A stretch of DNA of 64,000 nt from Cyrtodaria siliqua. Lineage: Eukaryota; Mollusca; Bivalvia; Adapedonta; Hiatellidae. A program made the position numbers and the translations under genes. Positions 1 through 10,520 of this stretch are shown here, in pieces (position 1 is the stretch's first letter; each line of letters opens with the position of its first letter). Location: contig JAWPHD010000140.1 in NCBI GenBank assembly GCA_037043455.1, positions 372,001 through 436,000 of the forward strand. Reading direction: 5' to 3'. The notes under the pieces were generated by a model that worked only from the letters and a program-made list of their open reading frames with translations, made no database searches and had not been told where the DNA came from.

Positions 1-1
1 G

Positions 2-1520
2 ATACTGGTATTGAGTAAAAATCTCAAATTTGTACCGACACCGGACCCTCCGACAATTAGCACAGTCATGTCAGATCTAGACAATATGGCGAAAAGGATG
101 AGAACACGCCTATGGATGTATGAAAATAAAATCTCGCCCAGCTGTGAACCGTTCATATGTAAACGGGATAGACCTAATAAACTCTCAAACAATGGGGTAT
201 TAGAAAGCTACATCACGGCCACGAAAATTGAAATAGGCAACATGCAAGGAAACCGGCGTAAAAACATAAAAGACAAAATAAAAAAAGCTATATTGAACAT
301 ACATCAAAATAAAAGATATAAGAGAAAAACAAAAGGGAACTTCACACCGGTTGAGCGAATATCAGAATACATCGATTTTTTTCTGCAACCATTTGTATTA
401 GAACAAGACACATACTTAAAAGACACGTCTGATTTTATTCGTAAATTGGAAAAGATCCAAGTACCTGAAAAGGCACTAATTATAACACTAGATTATGAGA
501 GCATGTACACGAATATTGTACACAGCGAAGCTATAGAAGCTATTAAACGAAAAATTCAAAATGATAATAAATATAAAACAATTAATCAACGGAATAAAAC
601 GACCCTCAGTGGAATCTTTTTGCCAACTATTAGAATTGGCTGTCGCTCGAAACTCATTTAAATTCAACGATATAAACGTGTACCAATGCCGGGGAGTGGC
701 CATGGGACATAAAGCATCTCCGAATATCTGTGATATTGTCATCCATTACTTAGAAAAAGAAATGCTCAAACTGGCCAATGATAAAATATTAACATGGCTA
801 CGGTTTAGAGACGATGTTTTTGCCTTATTCCTGGGCTCGGAAAATGAAGCAACCACATTCTTAGACAAAGCAAATGATATTCACAAAACTCTAAAATTTA
901 AATACGAAATCTCCAATACAAAAGGAATCTTTCTTGATACAATAGTACACAAAGGGGAACGGTTTAAAAAGGATCACATACTAGATTTTAAACCCTATGT
1001 GAAACCTAGCGAAGCATTTCAATACATTCACAGAACATCTTCTCACCCGAAATCAGTATTAATAGGCTTAATTAAAGGTGAACTCGTACGATTTGTACGA
1101 ACGTCCACAAATTACGGCGACTATCTAGCTAGGGCAAATTTGTTTAAAGAGAAACTACTCCTGAGAGGATATAGCGTAACGGAATTCTCAACAGCATTAC
1201 AGCAGGTTGATCATAATCTTAGACAGAAATACCTGTATGGGGAGAACACTAAAAGCACAGACTTCCCACTAGTATTTGTTAGGGAATATAACCCACACAT
1301 TAGGGGACTGGGAAATCAATTACAATCTCACTGGAATATAATTGAGCAAAGTGATACACTCAAAAAAATATTTCCCAAAAAACCTATGATTGCCTATAAA
1401 CGGGGGAAAAATCTCAGAGACACAGAGACTCGTGCTAGACTACCACCTTTGAACGACTCGGATGATCTAGAAAGGTTGATTTGCTTGTTAAAAAAAGATA
1501 CAGACTCAGGGATTTGCTAA
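2..1520 (+). pseudogene. Penelope-like reverse transcriptase, 5'-truncated by the window edge and frameshifted
   Basis: Two overlapping open frames together look like one reverse transcriptase. The first (2-661, open from the window edge, no ATG) carries LSKNLKFVPTP near its start and LDYESMYTNI, the RT motif A region. The second (about 600-1520) carries the RGVAMGHKASP motif, the catalytic FRDDVF box, then FLDTIVHKG, YIHRTSSHPK and a C-terminal block FPKKPMIAYKRGKNLRD. This order and these motifs are typical of Penelope-like elements (family knowledge). The frame changes near 595-605, where continuity of the conserved sequence moves from frame 2 to frame 3, so the copy is probably dead. The protein stops after GIC with no GIY-YIG endonuclease, as in endonuclease-minus Penelope-like groups, unless the nuclease was lost by truncation. 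I do not recognise a specific family name. Confidence 0.75.
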
Positions 1521-1940
1521 TTGATGCAAATTAATATACGACTTGATACATATAAAAGACTATGTTATGATGGGAGTATTATCAAAATATTCAGGAAAAA
1601 TATACTGATTTGACAATATAACACTTTGGGTACCGAGATATGTTCAATATAAAGTAATGAATATATTCAACGACAGGTGACACTAGACAGTCCAATCACG
1701 GACATGATTATGCAAATTAGGTACAATTAAAATACCAAATCGCGCCTTAAATAAAAGTATCAACTAATCAACGGTCACGGTTGTCGACAATATGACTTAA
1801 TGGGATTATATTACACCCAATTAAAATAATTAGCCTATCAAAAAGGATAGATTTGGAGTGGGGAGAAAAACACAGACGTATAAATCATCGATGCTCAAAA
1901 CAGATCGATCACTGATTCAGTACAACCTCAAACTGCAAAC
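1521..1940 (+). promoter_or_regulatory. Spacer with TATA-like box between the RT frame and the next ORF
   Basis: This 420-bp AT-rich non-coding stretch follows the reverse transcriptase. A TATAAAT box at 1879-1885 lies about 60 bp before the ATG at 1941. It could be the long terminal or untranslated region of the element, with a promoter for the following ORF. I looked for a hammerhead ribozyme core (CTGATGA), which many Penelope-like repeats carry, and did not see one. Confidence 0.3.
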
Positions 1941-2459
1941 ATGAATTACAATGGGCGAATTAATGGACGACGGGGATCAGGACGCAGACCTAGCTCGAAC
2001 TTTCGACCAAGAACACCCTATCAACGGGAGGAATCGGCGAATCGAGACGATTTACGTAATCCTCGTCAGAAACCGGAACATCTCCTACAGCATGACGGGA
2101 CTTCCCGGGGGAAAACGGTGGCAGTGGCGAAAGAGGAGGCACGAGTGGCCAGGGATTGGAAAACCCTATTTGAACGGGATTTTGAGAACGACAAAATGAC
2201 GTTCAGACACCCGTCCAGGACCCACTTCCTCCCAGACTGGGAGATCCTGAAACCAATTCTGGACAGTATACAAGCCGAAACAGTGGGAAAATGGAGGGTC
2301 GCCATAATTGACCACTTAAATGCAGTCGAGACGAGGGCTAACGACAAGGCCGAGAACCCTCCATCTACGGAGGCTGAAATGATGTCGGAAAGAGTGACGA
2401 AGGCCATCATGGCGGCATTTGCCCAAATGTCATCGGTGATGCAGGGCAACAAGAATTAA
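1941..2459 (+). CDS. Small basic ORF, possible ORF1 of a retroelement
   Basis: This 172-codon ATG-initiated frame has clearly higher GC than its flanks, which supports real or recently real coding. The first 55 residues are rich in Arg, Gly, Ser and Asn (GRRGSGRRPSS), a disordered basic tail of the kind seen in nucleic-acid-binding ORF1 products. Residues 60-170 are predicted helical and charged, with no zinc knuckle or recognisable domain. It lies 420 bp after a Penelope-like RT on the same strand. It could be ORF1 of a second, tandem copy of the same element (such elements often sit in partial tandem), or an unrelated gene. Two small palindromes follow the stop: CCGGCTAGCCGG (2467-2478) and a GGTCC/GGACC hairpin (2492-2507). 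No function can be assigned. Confidence 0.45.
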   Translation: MNYNGRINGRRGSGRRPSSNFRPRTPYQREESANRDDLRNPRQKPEHLLQHDGTSRGKTVAVAKEEARVARDWKTLFERDFENDKMTFRHPSRTHFLPDWEILKPILDSIQAETVGKWRVAIIDHLNAVETRANDKAENPPSTEAEMMSERVTKAIMAAFAQMSSVMQGNKN

Positions 2460-3000
2460 TGATCCCCCGGCTAGCCGGTATGGGTATCATAGGTCCTTTT
2501 CAGGACCAACATTTACCTCGAAAGAAAACCCCTCTAAATTGTCAAAATAATTGAAAACCATGTACCGTGCAAACAAGTAAACAATAAAAACACAAATACA
2601 TAATACACGGTTTACACACAACCCAGTACAACAAAATGAATAACATATGTAATTAGACATACCAAACTGAAACAAACATAACAAAACAACATGTATTATA
2701 TTACAAAACAAAAAAAAAGAGAGACATGTACTTGCAAACGACATTAAAATTAAAATTAAGAATAAAATAAAAACAAGTATGGTTATACTGGCATTACCTC
2801 CCTTTAACGAAAAAATGTTGATAGATTGATAGTATATCACAATATATACTCTCAAGCGGATAGAATGTACCATATAAAGAAAACTATGTACTTGCAAACG
2901 ACATATTGGAAAAAACTAGACTCATACCGGAAAAACAAATGTGATTTAGAAACTAGGAATAAAGAAATAAGTGTGATGTATATATAAATAAAAAATGACC
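2460..3000. other. AT-rich non-coding stretch with two palindromes and a short direct repeat
   Basis: No gene is visible. Two small palindromes lie directly after the preceding ORF (2467-2478 and 2492-2507). The 19-mer ATGTACTTGCAAACGACAT occurs twice, near 2725 and 2885, about 160 bp apart. The rest is A-rich sequence. Confidence 0.5.
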
Positions 3001-3110
3001 AAATTCTTGAACAAAGTCCAGACTCTATTGTGCCCATCGCGTCAGGTATACCTTGACGTGTTCGTTGGCGGACGGACTATAAACCTTAGAATTACACACA
3101 CACATAAACT
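3001..3110 (+). repeat. Dispersed repeat, inverted copy at 13036-13130
   Basis: The segment containing AGACTCTATTGTGCCCATCG and CGTTGGCGGACGGACTATAA reappears as a near-perfect reverse complement at 13050-13130, including the flanking CA-rich run. The pair is not a symmetric inverted repeat with the other pair in this region (3205-3432 and 14765-14990): the order is A B ... A' B', so each is better read as an independent dispersed element. Confidence 0.8.
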
Positions 3111-3204
3111 TCTTGAACAATTACGCATATTTTCTTTAAATAAGATTAACTTCTTATTTTGTCCATAAATGCAATGGACTAACATCTTAGGCGAAAATGT
3201 ATCT

Positions 3205-3432
3205 AACATCTTCTCAAAGCAGCAGTTACCAGTACGGGAGCAGCCTTGATATTTTCCTACATCTTTCAAATATCGCAACCACGCTTGACAACGAAATGTA
3301 GTACGTCAACTTTCGGCAACGTCAAAAAAAAAAAAATGTCCGCCATTTTTAATTTTTTAAAACGCATAATTTGGAAAATTGTGACAATTTTTGATCATGG
3401 AATTTCATTTCCCCTTTAGGTTTCGTGATTGT
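3205..3432 (+). repeat. Dispersed repeat of about 225 bp, inverted copy at 14765-14990
   Basis: The segment holds CATCTTTCAAATATCGCAAC, a poly-A run, GTCCGCCATTTT and CCCCTTTAGGTTTCGTGAT. Its reverse complement at 14765-14990 matches almost base for base. No coding potential is seen. The short AT-rich character fits a MITE or SINE-like element. Confidence 0.8.
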
Positions 3433-4400
3433 TCGGCGCCCCTTGAGGGCGCCGGACATACTATGGTAGTACTTTGACCTTAGGCATGGGTGCATGGGGA
3501 ATCAAAAGGACTGATAGTTGAGTATGTTTGGATTGTAATTAAAAATGTTTAAATGGCATTTAAAGCATGCTATAAAACGCACCAGAATAAGATATAAAAC
3601 ACAAGAGATAAAACTGCTTAGCGATTTCTTGAATTTCTGTAAGAAATGATGCACCAATAATTCAAAAATTATACAAAATCATTTCATTAAAACGATGTCT
3701 CCCTGTATTTTGACTGAAAACGAGGCAAATGCGTAATACGAATTTTAGAAAAATTAACGAAATTCATCGATCGTAATATCTGCGTTTCAAATGTTTTCAC
3801 ATTGTTCTCGTTTTTAAATCGTTTTGATTAATTATTATTGCCAAATTACATTAAATGTTGCTAAGAAATGAGAAAATACGATGATATATCGGAAAGTTTT
3901 GGCATTTAAATTTCGTTTACGGGAAATCGCTAATTTTGTAATGCTTCATTTTGACTGTCAAATGCAGACAAATGTATTGAAAACGAAAGTAGATTTATGA
4001 GCGCAGACTCGGAATCAAAAATATTCAAAAATATGCGACTTCCAGTCGAAATGGTGTTATGAAAAGGGTGTAATAGATTTGTTTGAACCCATTCCCCTTT
4101 ACTTTTGAAAATCCCCCCACATTTTTAGAGGAAGGGGGGAAAATCCCCCCTGCTTTTTAGATCCTAGATTGGACACTGCATTTTATATTGTTTTCTAAGC
4201 TGAACTGGCTTGTGCAAGATCAGCTTTACCATAGGCTGTCATCCATCTGTCTTCTTCTCAGTAACCAACACTGAAATTTTCATGAAAAATTATGTTAAGC
4301 ATCTTAGCATTGACCTTTCAAGTTTGTTCAAATTGGGTGGATCATGTCATTTACTAAGTTATAAAATTAACTTATGTATAACCTTACCCTTACCAAAAAT
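3433..4400. other. AT-rich region without recognisable genes
   Basis: I see no open frame with domain character and no strong repeat. GGCGCCCCTTGAGGGCGCC at 3435-3455 is a short GC-rich palindrome. Runs of C and G near 4110-4150 form a low-complexity patch. Confidence 0.5.
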
Positions 4401-4404
4401 ATAG

Positions 4405-4810
4405 GCTTCTGGCGACTATTTGCTGCAACTCTGCGGCAAACATTGCTGCAAAGCTGCGGCGAACAAGTTTGCGGCGATGTTGCGGCACACTTTTATCATG
4501 CAAATGAGGTCTGCGGCAAAGTTGCAGCGAACAAATATGCAAATGAGGTTCTGGTGATGTTCCGGCGATGTTCACCGCAACTTTGCCGCAGACCTCATTT
4601 GCATGGTAAAAGTGTGCGGCAACTTTGCAGCAAACTTCATTTGCATAATGCTTTTAGCTGTAATCTTCTGGCGATGTTCGCTGCAACTTTGCAGCAAACT
4701 TCATTTGCATAAAATGTTTCTCTGCACTGTTCTGGCGATGCTTGTGGTGATGTTCGCTGCAAAGTTGCGGCAATGTTCGCCAACACATCGCGGCAAAGTT
4801 CTTCAAAATA
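4405..4810. repeat. Degenerate short-motif repeat field with a 40-bp hairpin
   Basis: Variants of GCTGCAACTTTGC, GGCGATGTTC and CATTTGCAT recur many times in both orientations. The clearest structure is an inverted repeat with arms 4486-4525 and 4577-4616, 40 bp each with one mismatch. Several open frames cross this field on both strands, but their peptides are only translations of the repeat. Confidence 0.7.
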
Positions 4811-5121
4811 AATAAGGACTGAAATTATGAAATGGAACAATAGTGCGCTGTTTTAAAAAAACATATTTAGATCAAAAACATGATTTTTTTTCACTATTTA
4901 ACATGGACTGCACCAAATTTAAATAAATGGAAACGATTTAAATAAATCTACACTAAATAAATTCTCTCGATTTAAAGTATATCCTTACGGTTTGTTAGGG
5001 GGGGTTGCGGGTGTCCGACCAAAGTTGACATTTCAAAATGTCTCGTAAGGGTCCCATGCCTAGTTAGGAAATTCCTCACGGGTGTATGTCTCACGCCCAG
5101 TGTTTTACATGTGCTCATGGC

Positions 5122-5231
5122 GATGTCGACCGCTGTCATTTCTACTTTACTCCCATTTTCATGGAGATGTCGGCCGCTGTCATTTCTGCATTACTCCCAT
5201 TTTCATGGAGATGTTGACCGCTGTCATTTCT
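5122..5231. repeat. Tandem repeat, 44-bp unit, 2.5 copies
   Basis: Units start at 5122, 5166 and 5210 with GATGTCGACCGCTGTCATTT and close variants, each containing ACTCCCATTTTCATGGA. The array ends about 15 bp before the left arm of the large foldback element that begins at 5246. Confidence 0.85.
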
Positions 5232-5245
5232 AACATAACAAATTA

Positions 5246-7250
5246 ACAATTTTTGTACCCGTTTTGAAACATTGGCAATTTCGAAGAAAACAAAAACTAG
5301 TTTTTTTCGATCTTCGCATTTGTACCGCGATTTCCGACTATGATATCTCAATAAAACCTGTCAACACGATTGTTTTATAAATCTCCGACATAATAACTGA
5401 CTTCTGATATGATTTGTATTCTTTGCCATCTAGTATAAGCTTTAAACTAGTGTTTCTAAAAAGAGTACTATAAAATCCGCGCATCTGCACGTGCTTGCAA
5501 AATGGGAACTACGTTGCCTCCAATACCAATTATTTATGTTTGAGTTATGCGGTTCAAGCACGTGAAATGACTTCTCTGCTCCCGTACTGTACATGTGTTT
5601 GAAATAATAAAAACACGACGTGGTTCATTAAGAGACAGGAAATAGATACGCCTTATGCTTCGAAGGTAGATCAGATAACATGGACCCATACAACTATGTC
5701 TCTACGGTTATCAAAAAATCCTTACCACAAGTGGAACCTATTTACACCCTACATGTGGTAATTAATCACAGGTCGGTATTACCGCGCGGCAAATTGTTGA
5801 CTAATAATGTATACACTATATAAGATGGACAAGTAAATACTTCCAAGTCAGTTGAGTTCTCTCGACTACACACTGCAAATCAATTAAACCCTTGGTGAAA
5901 TTGAAATCAGTTATACACTTCTCAAAACTGCTAACTACACCGCTCACGTTTTGGGTTATATATATCGATGGGTTGAATGTTTTTCAATAAAATAAAAAGG
6001 AAATACCAATTCAATCATTTTTACATCATTTCATTTTATTTTTTTCATGGGCAATGCTAGAACTAAACCACAATAAGCAATTACAAACGACCCATGTAAA
6101 CACTAAAGTCACACTTTTATGAACAAGAAATGAAAAGTGTGACTTTAGTGTTTACATGGGTCGTTTGTAATTGCTTATTGTGGTTTAGTTCTAGCATTGC
6201 CCATGAAAAAAATAAAATGAAATGATGTAAAAATGATTGAATTGGTATTTCCTTTTTATTTTATTGAAAAACATTCAACCCATCGATATATATAACCCAA
6301 AACGTAGCGGTGTAGTTAGCAGTTTTGAGAAGTGTACAAGCAATTTAAACGGTAACGAAACTCGTATTTGCTTGCGAATAAAAAGTATATTTAAGCGGTA
6401 CCCAAACACGCAATTTACTCAAAGGAAAATTAAAGCTGTAACCAAACACGCATTTGCTTAAAATATAAGTCAGAAACTTGTTTTTGACTTTTTAAAAGTA
6501 TAGTACGCGGGAAACAGACTCGCATTAAACTGACAATATTCACTTCGGGTGAATGTTATGCTGTTGAAAACTCCCACGCTACAGTAGGGCGAATATTGGA
6601 GATTGACCGCAGTAATCGAATTGTAGTGACAATACATTGAGTATATGAAGAAAGTGGCTCTACTACATAAAAAGACAACTACACATCGCACAACTATGCC
6701 AAGGTGCAATAAATACAATAAATGTAATAAATAGCTCAGTACACCTGACAATACATGTCTACAACACGTAGCTACTAACAAACTACACTATACTGTATTG
6801 TATATTGGGTGACTGAAATAGCTTTCAGGTGCAATTAACATAAATCGATTACTGATTGTCAACCTCTAAATATTCTTATATAAACAAATATTGGAAATTA
6901 CTGCATACAGTACGGGAGCAGAGAAGTCATTTCACGTGCTTGAACCGCATAACTCAAACATAAATAATTGGTGTTGGAGGCAACGTAGTTCCCATTTTGC
7001 AAGCACGTGCAGATGCGCGGATTTTATAGTACTCTTTTTAGAAACACTAGTTTAAAGCTTATACTAGATGGCAAAGAAAACAAATCATATCAGAAGTCAG
7101 TTATTATGTCGGAGATTTATAAAACAATCGTGTTGACAGGTTTTTTGAGATATCATAGTCGGAAATCGCGGTACAAATGCGAAGATCGAAAAAAACTAGT
7201 TTTTGTTTTCTTCGAAATTGCCAATGTTTCAAAACGGGTACAAAAATTGT
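5246..7250. mobile_element. Two-kilobase foldback element with 345-bp inverted arms
   Basis: The arm at 5246-5591 and the arm at 6906-7250 are near-perfect reverse complements (for example CCCGTACTGT at 5581 against ACAGTACGGG at 6907). The outer ends read ACAATTTTTGTACCCG and its complement. Internal sequence is not homologous between the two sides except for a second, inner palindrome (5914-6336). No transposase frame is present, so this resembles a non-autonomous foldback or long-TIR DNA element. I do not recognise the family and no certain target-site duplication could be read. Confidence 0.85.
5914..6336. repeat. Near-perfect 205-bp palindrome with 14-nt loop
   Basis: The left arm (5914-6118) and right arm (6133-6336) are complementary throughout except for one extra C in the left arm near 5945. 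The loop is 14 nt (6119-6132). Such conservation of both arms implies a recent origin or gene conversion between arms. It sits inside the 5246-7250 foldback. Confidence 0.95.
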
Positions 7251-10200
7251 ATATTCTTAAATATTGTTGAAACTGACAGGAGTCGAAGATCATTACCTGA
7301 TCTACCTTTTTTGAAAATTTCTTATTTTTTCGTGAATATACATTTTGCGTGCCCGTTTTGAAAGTTGGTACCTGCATTTCACTCTTTCAGAGGCTATTCA
7401 AAATGGCGGCGACACAGAAAAACACCCAGCCCAGGGCCAGTCAGTCGCACGCCACAAACCCACTTCTCCCTGGACAAATTAACATCATAATGTCACACAG
7501 TCACAGAAACTAAATATTGTGAATTGAACTGAACGTTTATAAATAGCTAAGGAATGTGCTAAAAATAGCTCACACACATTCAAAGGTCAAATAATGCTGA
7601 TCCGTGTACATACACAGATAGATCGTTTACACATACGGCCCGATTGACCGATGGATTATTTCAATTTATTTGCACAGGAGTAGAATTAAAACAGTGTTAC
7701 AATTACGATCGTATACAATTCCACGTTTTGCATGAGTGCGTAATTTACAAACTACAAACAAATAGATCTATAACAGTACAGTAGACAATGTAGAGAATTA
7801 AAATTGAAAAGTTCAACACACCAGCAAATGCCTGAAATGGGTCATGGCATTGTCTGCACTGTAGCCTATGTAAGTAAATACACTTTTAATTTCTGTATGA
7901 CAAGTGTTTAACGTTGAAACATGTAAAACGGTGGTGGTTGATATATATTAACTTAATTCTGATAATTTTTTAGAACACATGAGTGATGAATAGTTGATGA
8001 AAATGGAAGCCTTGAAAATCTACTATTTGTTCATAAATGCCACCTGTGACTTACATTTTGGACAGTATCATCTTCTGGAAAGCACCACTTTCAATTCCAG
8101 TTGTGTTTTAAGTAAAATGTTATGGAATGCTGACATTGTTAGCATTGAGAAAGTTGGACAGAGTTATTAATATTAAAAACAAATGAAACAATATCATATA
8201 TGACTTGTTTTTTTCAGGTCTGCTAAGACTAAGTTAGCTAGAGGCAGTGTGCAGTATTACCAGATTCAAGTCAAATTTCCCAGTCTCACAGTATAACTAC
8301 ATCAAGAGCCTTGTATTAGCCAGTATGTAGGTAAGCGCAGCTTCAAAAAATCTATGAATTTATCAATGTTTGTTCTTTGCAAAATATGTGGCACTGTGCA
8401 CCAGTCCTGCACCACAGACATATTAATAATTTGTTATTAGGTCTGTGCCTGCACTTAGTCTCAGACTTTTTATACTAAAAATAAAAATGGTGTTTTACAG
8501 CACATCGACACATAAATAGGTCATATTGTGCTTAGTACATATGTAAAATTAAACAAACAAAATAAAAAGGTCCCTGTATTACATCTAAATTATTAAACTT
8601 AACCAAGACCCCGACTTAACATAATGTGCTGGCATGGCCCAGCAATAGCATGGTGGATGATAGCAATCTGGAGCTTCCGGTTCAAGTCACACATGCACCA
8701 TTGAGTTTCTGTACGTGTTATCGCGCAATACATCTTCCCTCGGCCTTGTTTGTTCCTCAGCCTCTTTTGTTTGATTGGGATTGAAACTGGGGAGTCTATC
8801 CTCCAAGCACGATAAACAACCATAGAAATTATTAATATATACATTAGTAAGAGTAAGACAGGTTCTCGAATTCCTATGTGTCATTTGGGGCGGCTCTAAA
8901 TAAGGTATACCGGTAATAAATGTGTTGATTTAGCAGAAAACGATTATTTTTATTTATTGTACATGTAAAAAAAGTTCTATAATCACTATTCATTTACATA
9001 TTTCAGTTCCACAATTTGTTACCTATTTAAGTTGAAACAAAATATCATGTATGTCATTTTTATTTTCAGAGCCTGGAGTCCTGAGATGCTGGGAGTTAGC
9101 TGAAAATAGTTAGTGATGTCCCAATATATATGGGAGGATTTTATTGAAACAAGTAGTCACATATAACTTTTTACAACATTAACAACAGAATCAGAAATAC
9201 TTAAACGAACAAGAATAGTATATAATAACAAGATGGTGTACAATATTTAATTTTTTTTATGAATCATGAATCAGCAATACCTCATACGGACAGTACTAGC
9301 ATCAACTTCAAGAAAAATATGTCTAGTAAGAGGATCACCAGTTCAGCCAGCACAATATCATATCAACATGCATATCCGACTGTTGACACAAGGTGGATCG
9401 TTGGCGACATTAACTGGATAGTTCATTGGAGTGGCTCAAAATAAGGGCTAATATGAAAATATAAATGTGTTTCTGTTAATCTGACCGGACGTGCCCAATT
9501 TATTTATTGGATTAAAATGTTTTCTGAATTTTATTGGATTATATAAAAGTTTGTGGAATAACAGATGGCAGTAGGTGTATATTACCGGTTATACCCAGAA
9601 GAAAAGTGAGTGGTCTTCCTCACCAAAAAAATAACAAACAGATACATGTATATATATATAGCCCCACATATGTTCAAATTGGCTTGCACCATATAAACAA
9701 TTACATATTAAAGGGACATGCAGCAATCTTCTTTTTTTTAAACTCCAAAATGTTATAACTTATAATTTAAATATATGCAAGCGGGTGTAAAGTGAAAATA
9801 AATTATTGATTAATCAATCGAGCTGCACATTTTAATGCTTGATAAAAACTTGATAAATGCTGTGTGTCCCTTTAATAAATAAAAACAATTATTGTATGAT
9901 GCAATTTAATTTGTTATGTAATACCCTTTATATTTGGGATGTTTTTATGTAAATATTTGAAATAAAATGTTTTAAATCAAATAAATAATTCATTTTGATA
10001 TCTGACTTGTTACATATTTTTTACTTAGTCATGAAAGATAATATTTAAGGCCTTAATATGTACCTTAAATGTTTATTGTTTACCATTGAAAGGTGAGGCG
10101 GCATATGGTGTTAGTTATCTGTGCGTCTATATCCTTCCACTGTTTTTAACCAATCTTTTCGAAACTTTACATGATCTTTATCTATGATGTCTAGAGGAGC

Positions 10201-10300
10201 ATATCGATTTTGCATCAAAATAAAATTTATTTATGAATATATATTCTTGCATAGTACAATTTTCCACAGATTGTTTTCAGTGCGTTCATTCAAGTCCCAT
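7251..10300. other. AT-rich non-coding region
   Basis: No convincing gene is present. Acceptor-like TTTTTTTCAG near 8208-8217 and TTTTATTTTCAG near 9058-9069 are not followed by convincing coding exons. The sequence around 9565-9600 (GGTTATACCCAGAAG) resembles 10460-10475, suggesting two divergent copies of one SINE-like repeat. Confidence 0.4.
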
Positions 10301-10309
10301 GGACATATT

Positions 10310-10520
10310 GAGTTATGGAGATGTTCGGTTGCCTTTTTATATTTGTATACATTCTCATCTTCACCTCTCACCGCTGCGGGTTCAATTCCCACTGGGAGCT
10401 CAACTTGTAGGTGAGAAAGTGTCGATTCTTACAGATAGCAGTAAGTACACAGTACTGGTTCTACCCAGGAAATATGGCCTAAAATGTGCTATAATGACAT
10501 TAAACACAATTCAACTTTAA
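10310..10520 (+). repeat. SINE-like fragment with a Pol III B-box-like motif
   Basis: The motif GGGTTCAATTCCC at about 10378-10390 fits a tRNA-type B box. Downstream lies a body including TACTGGTTCTACCCAGG. Similarity to sequence near 9570-9600 supports a dispersed repeat. The A box is not clear, so this is a tentative call. Confidence 0.35.
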
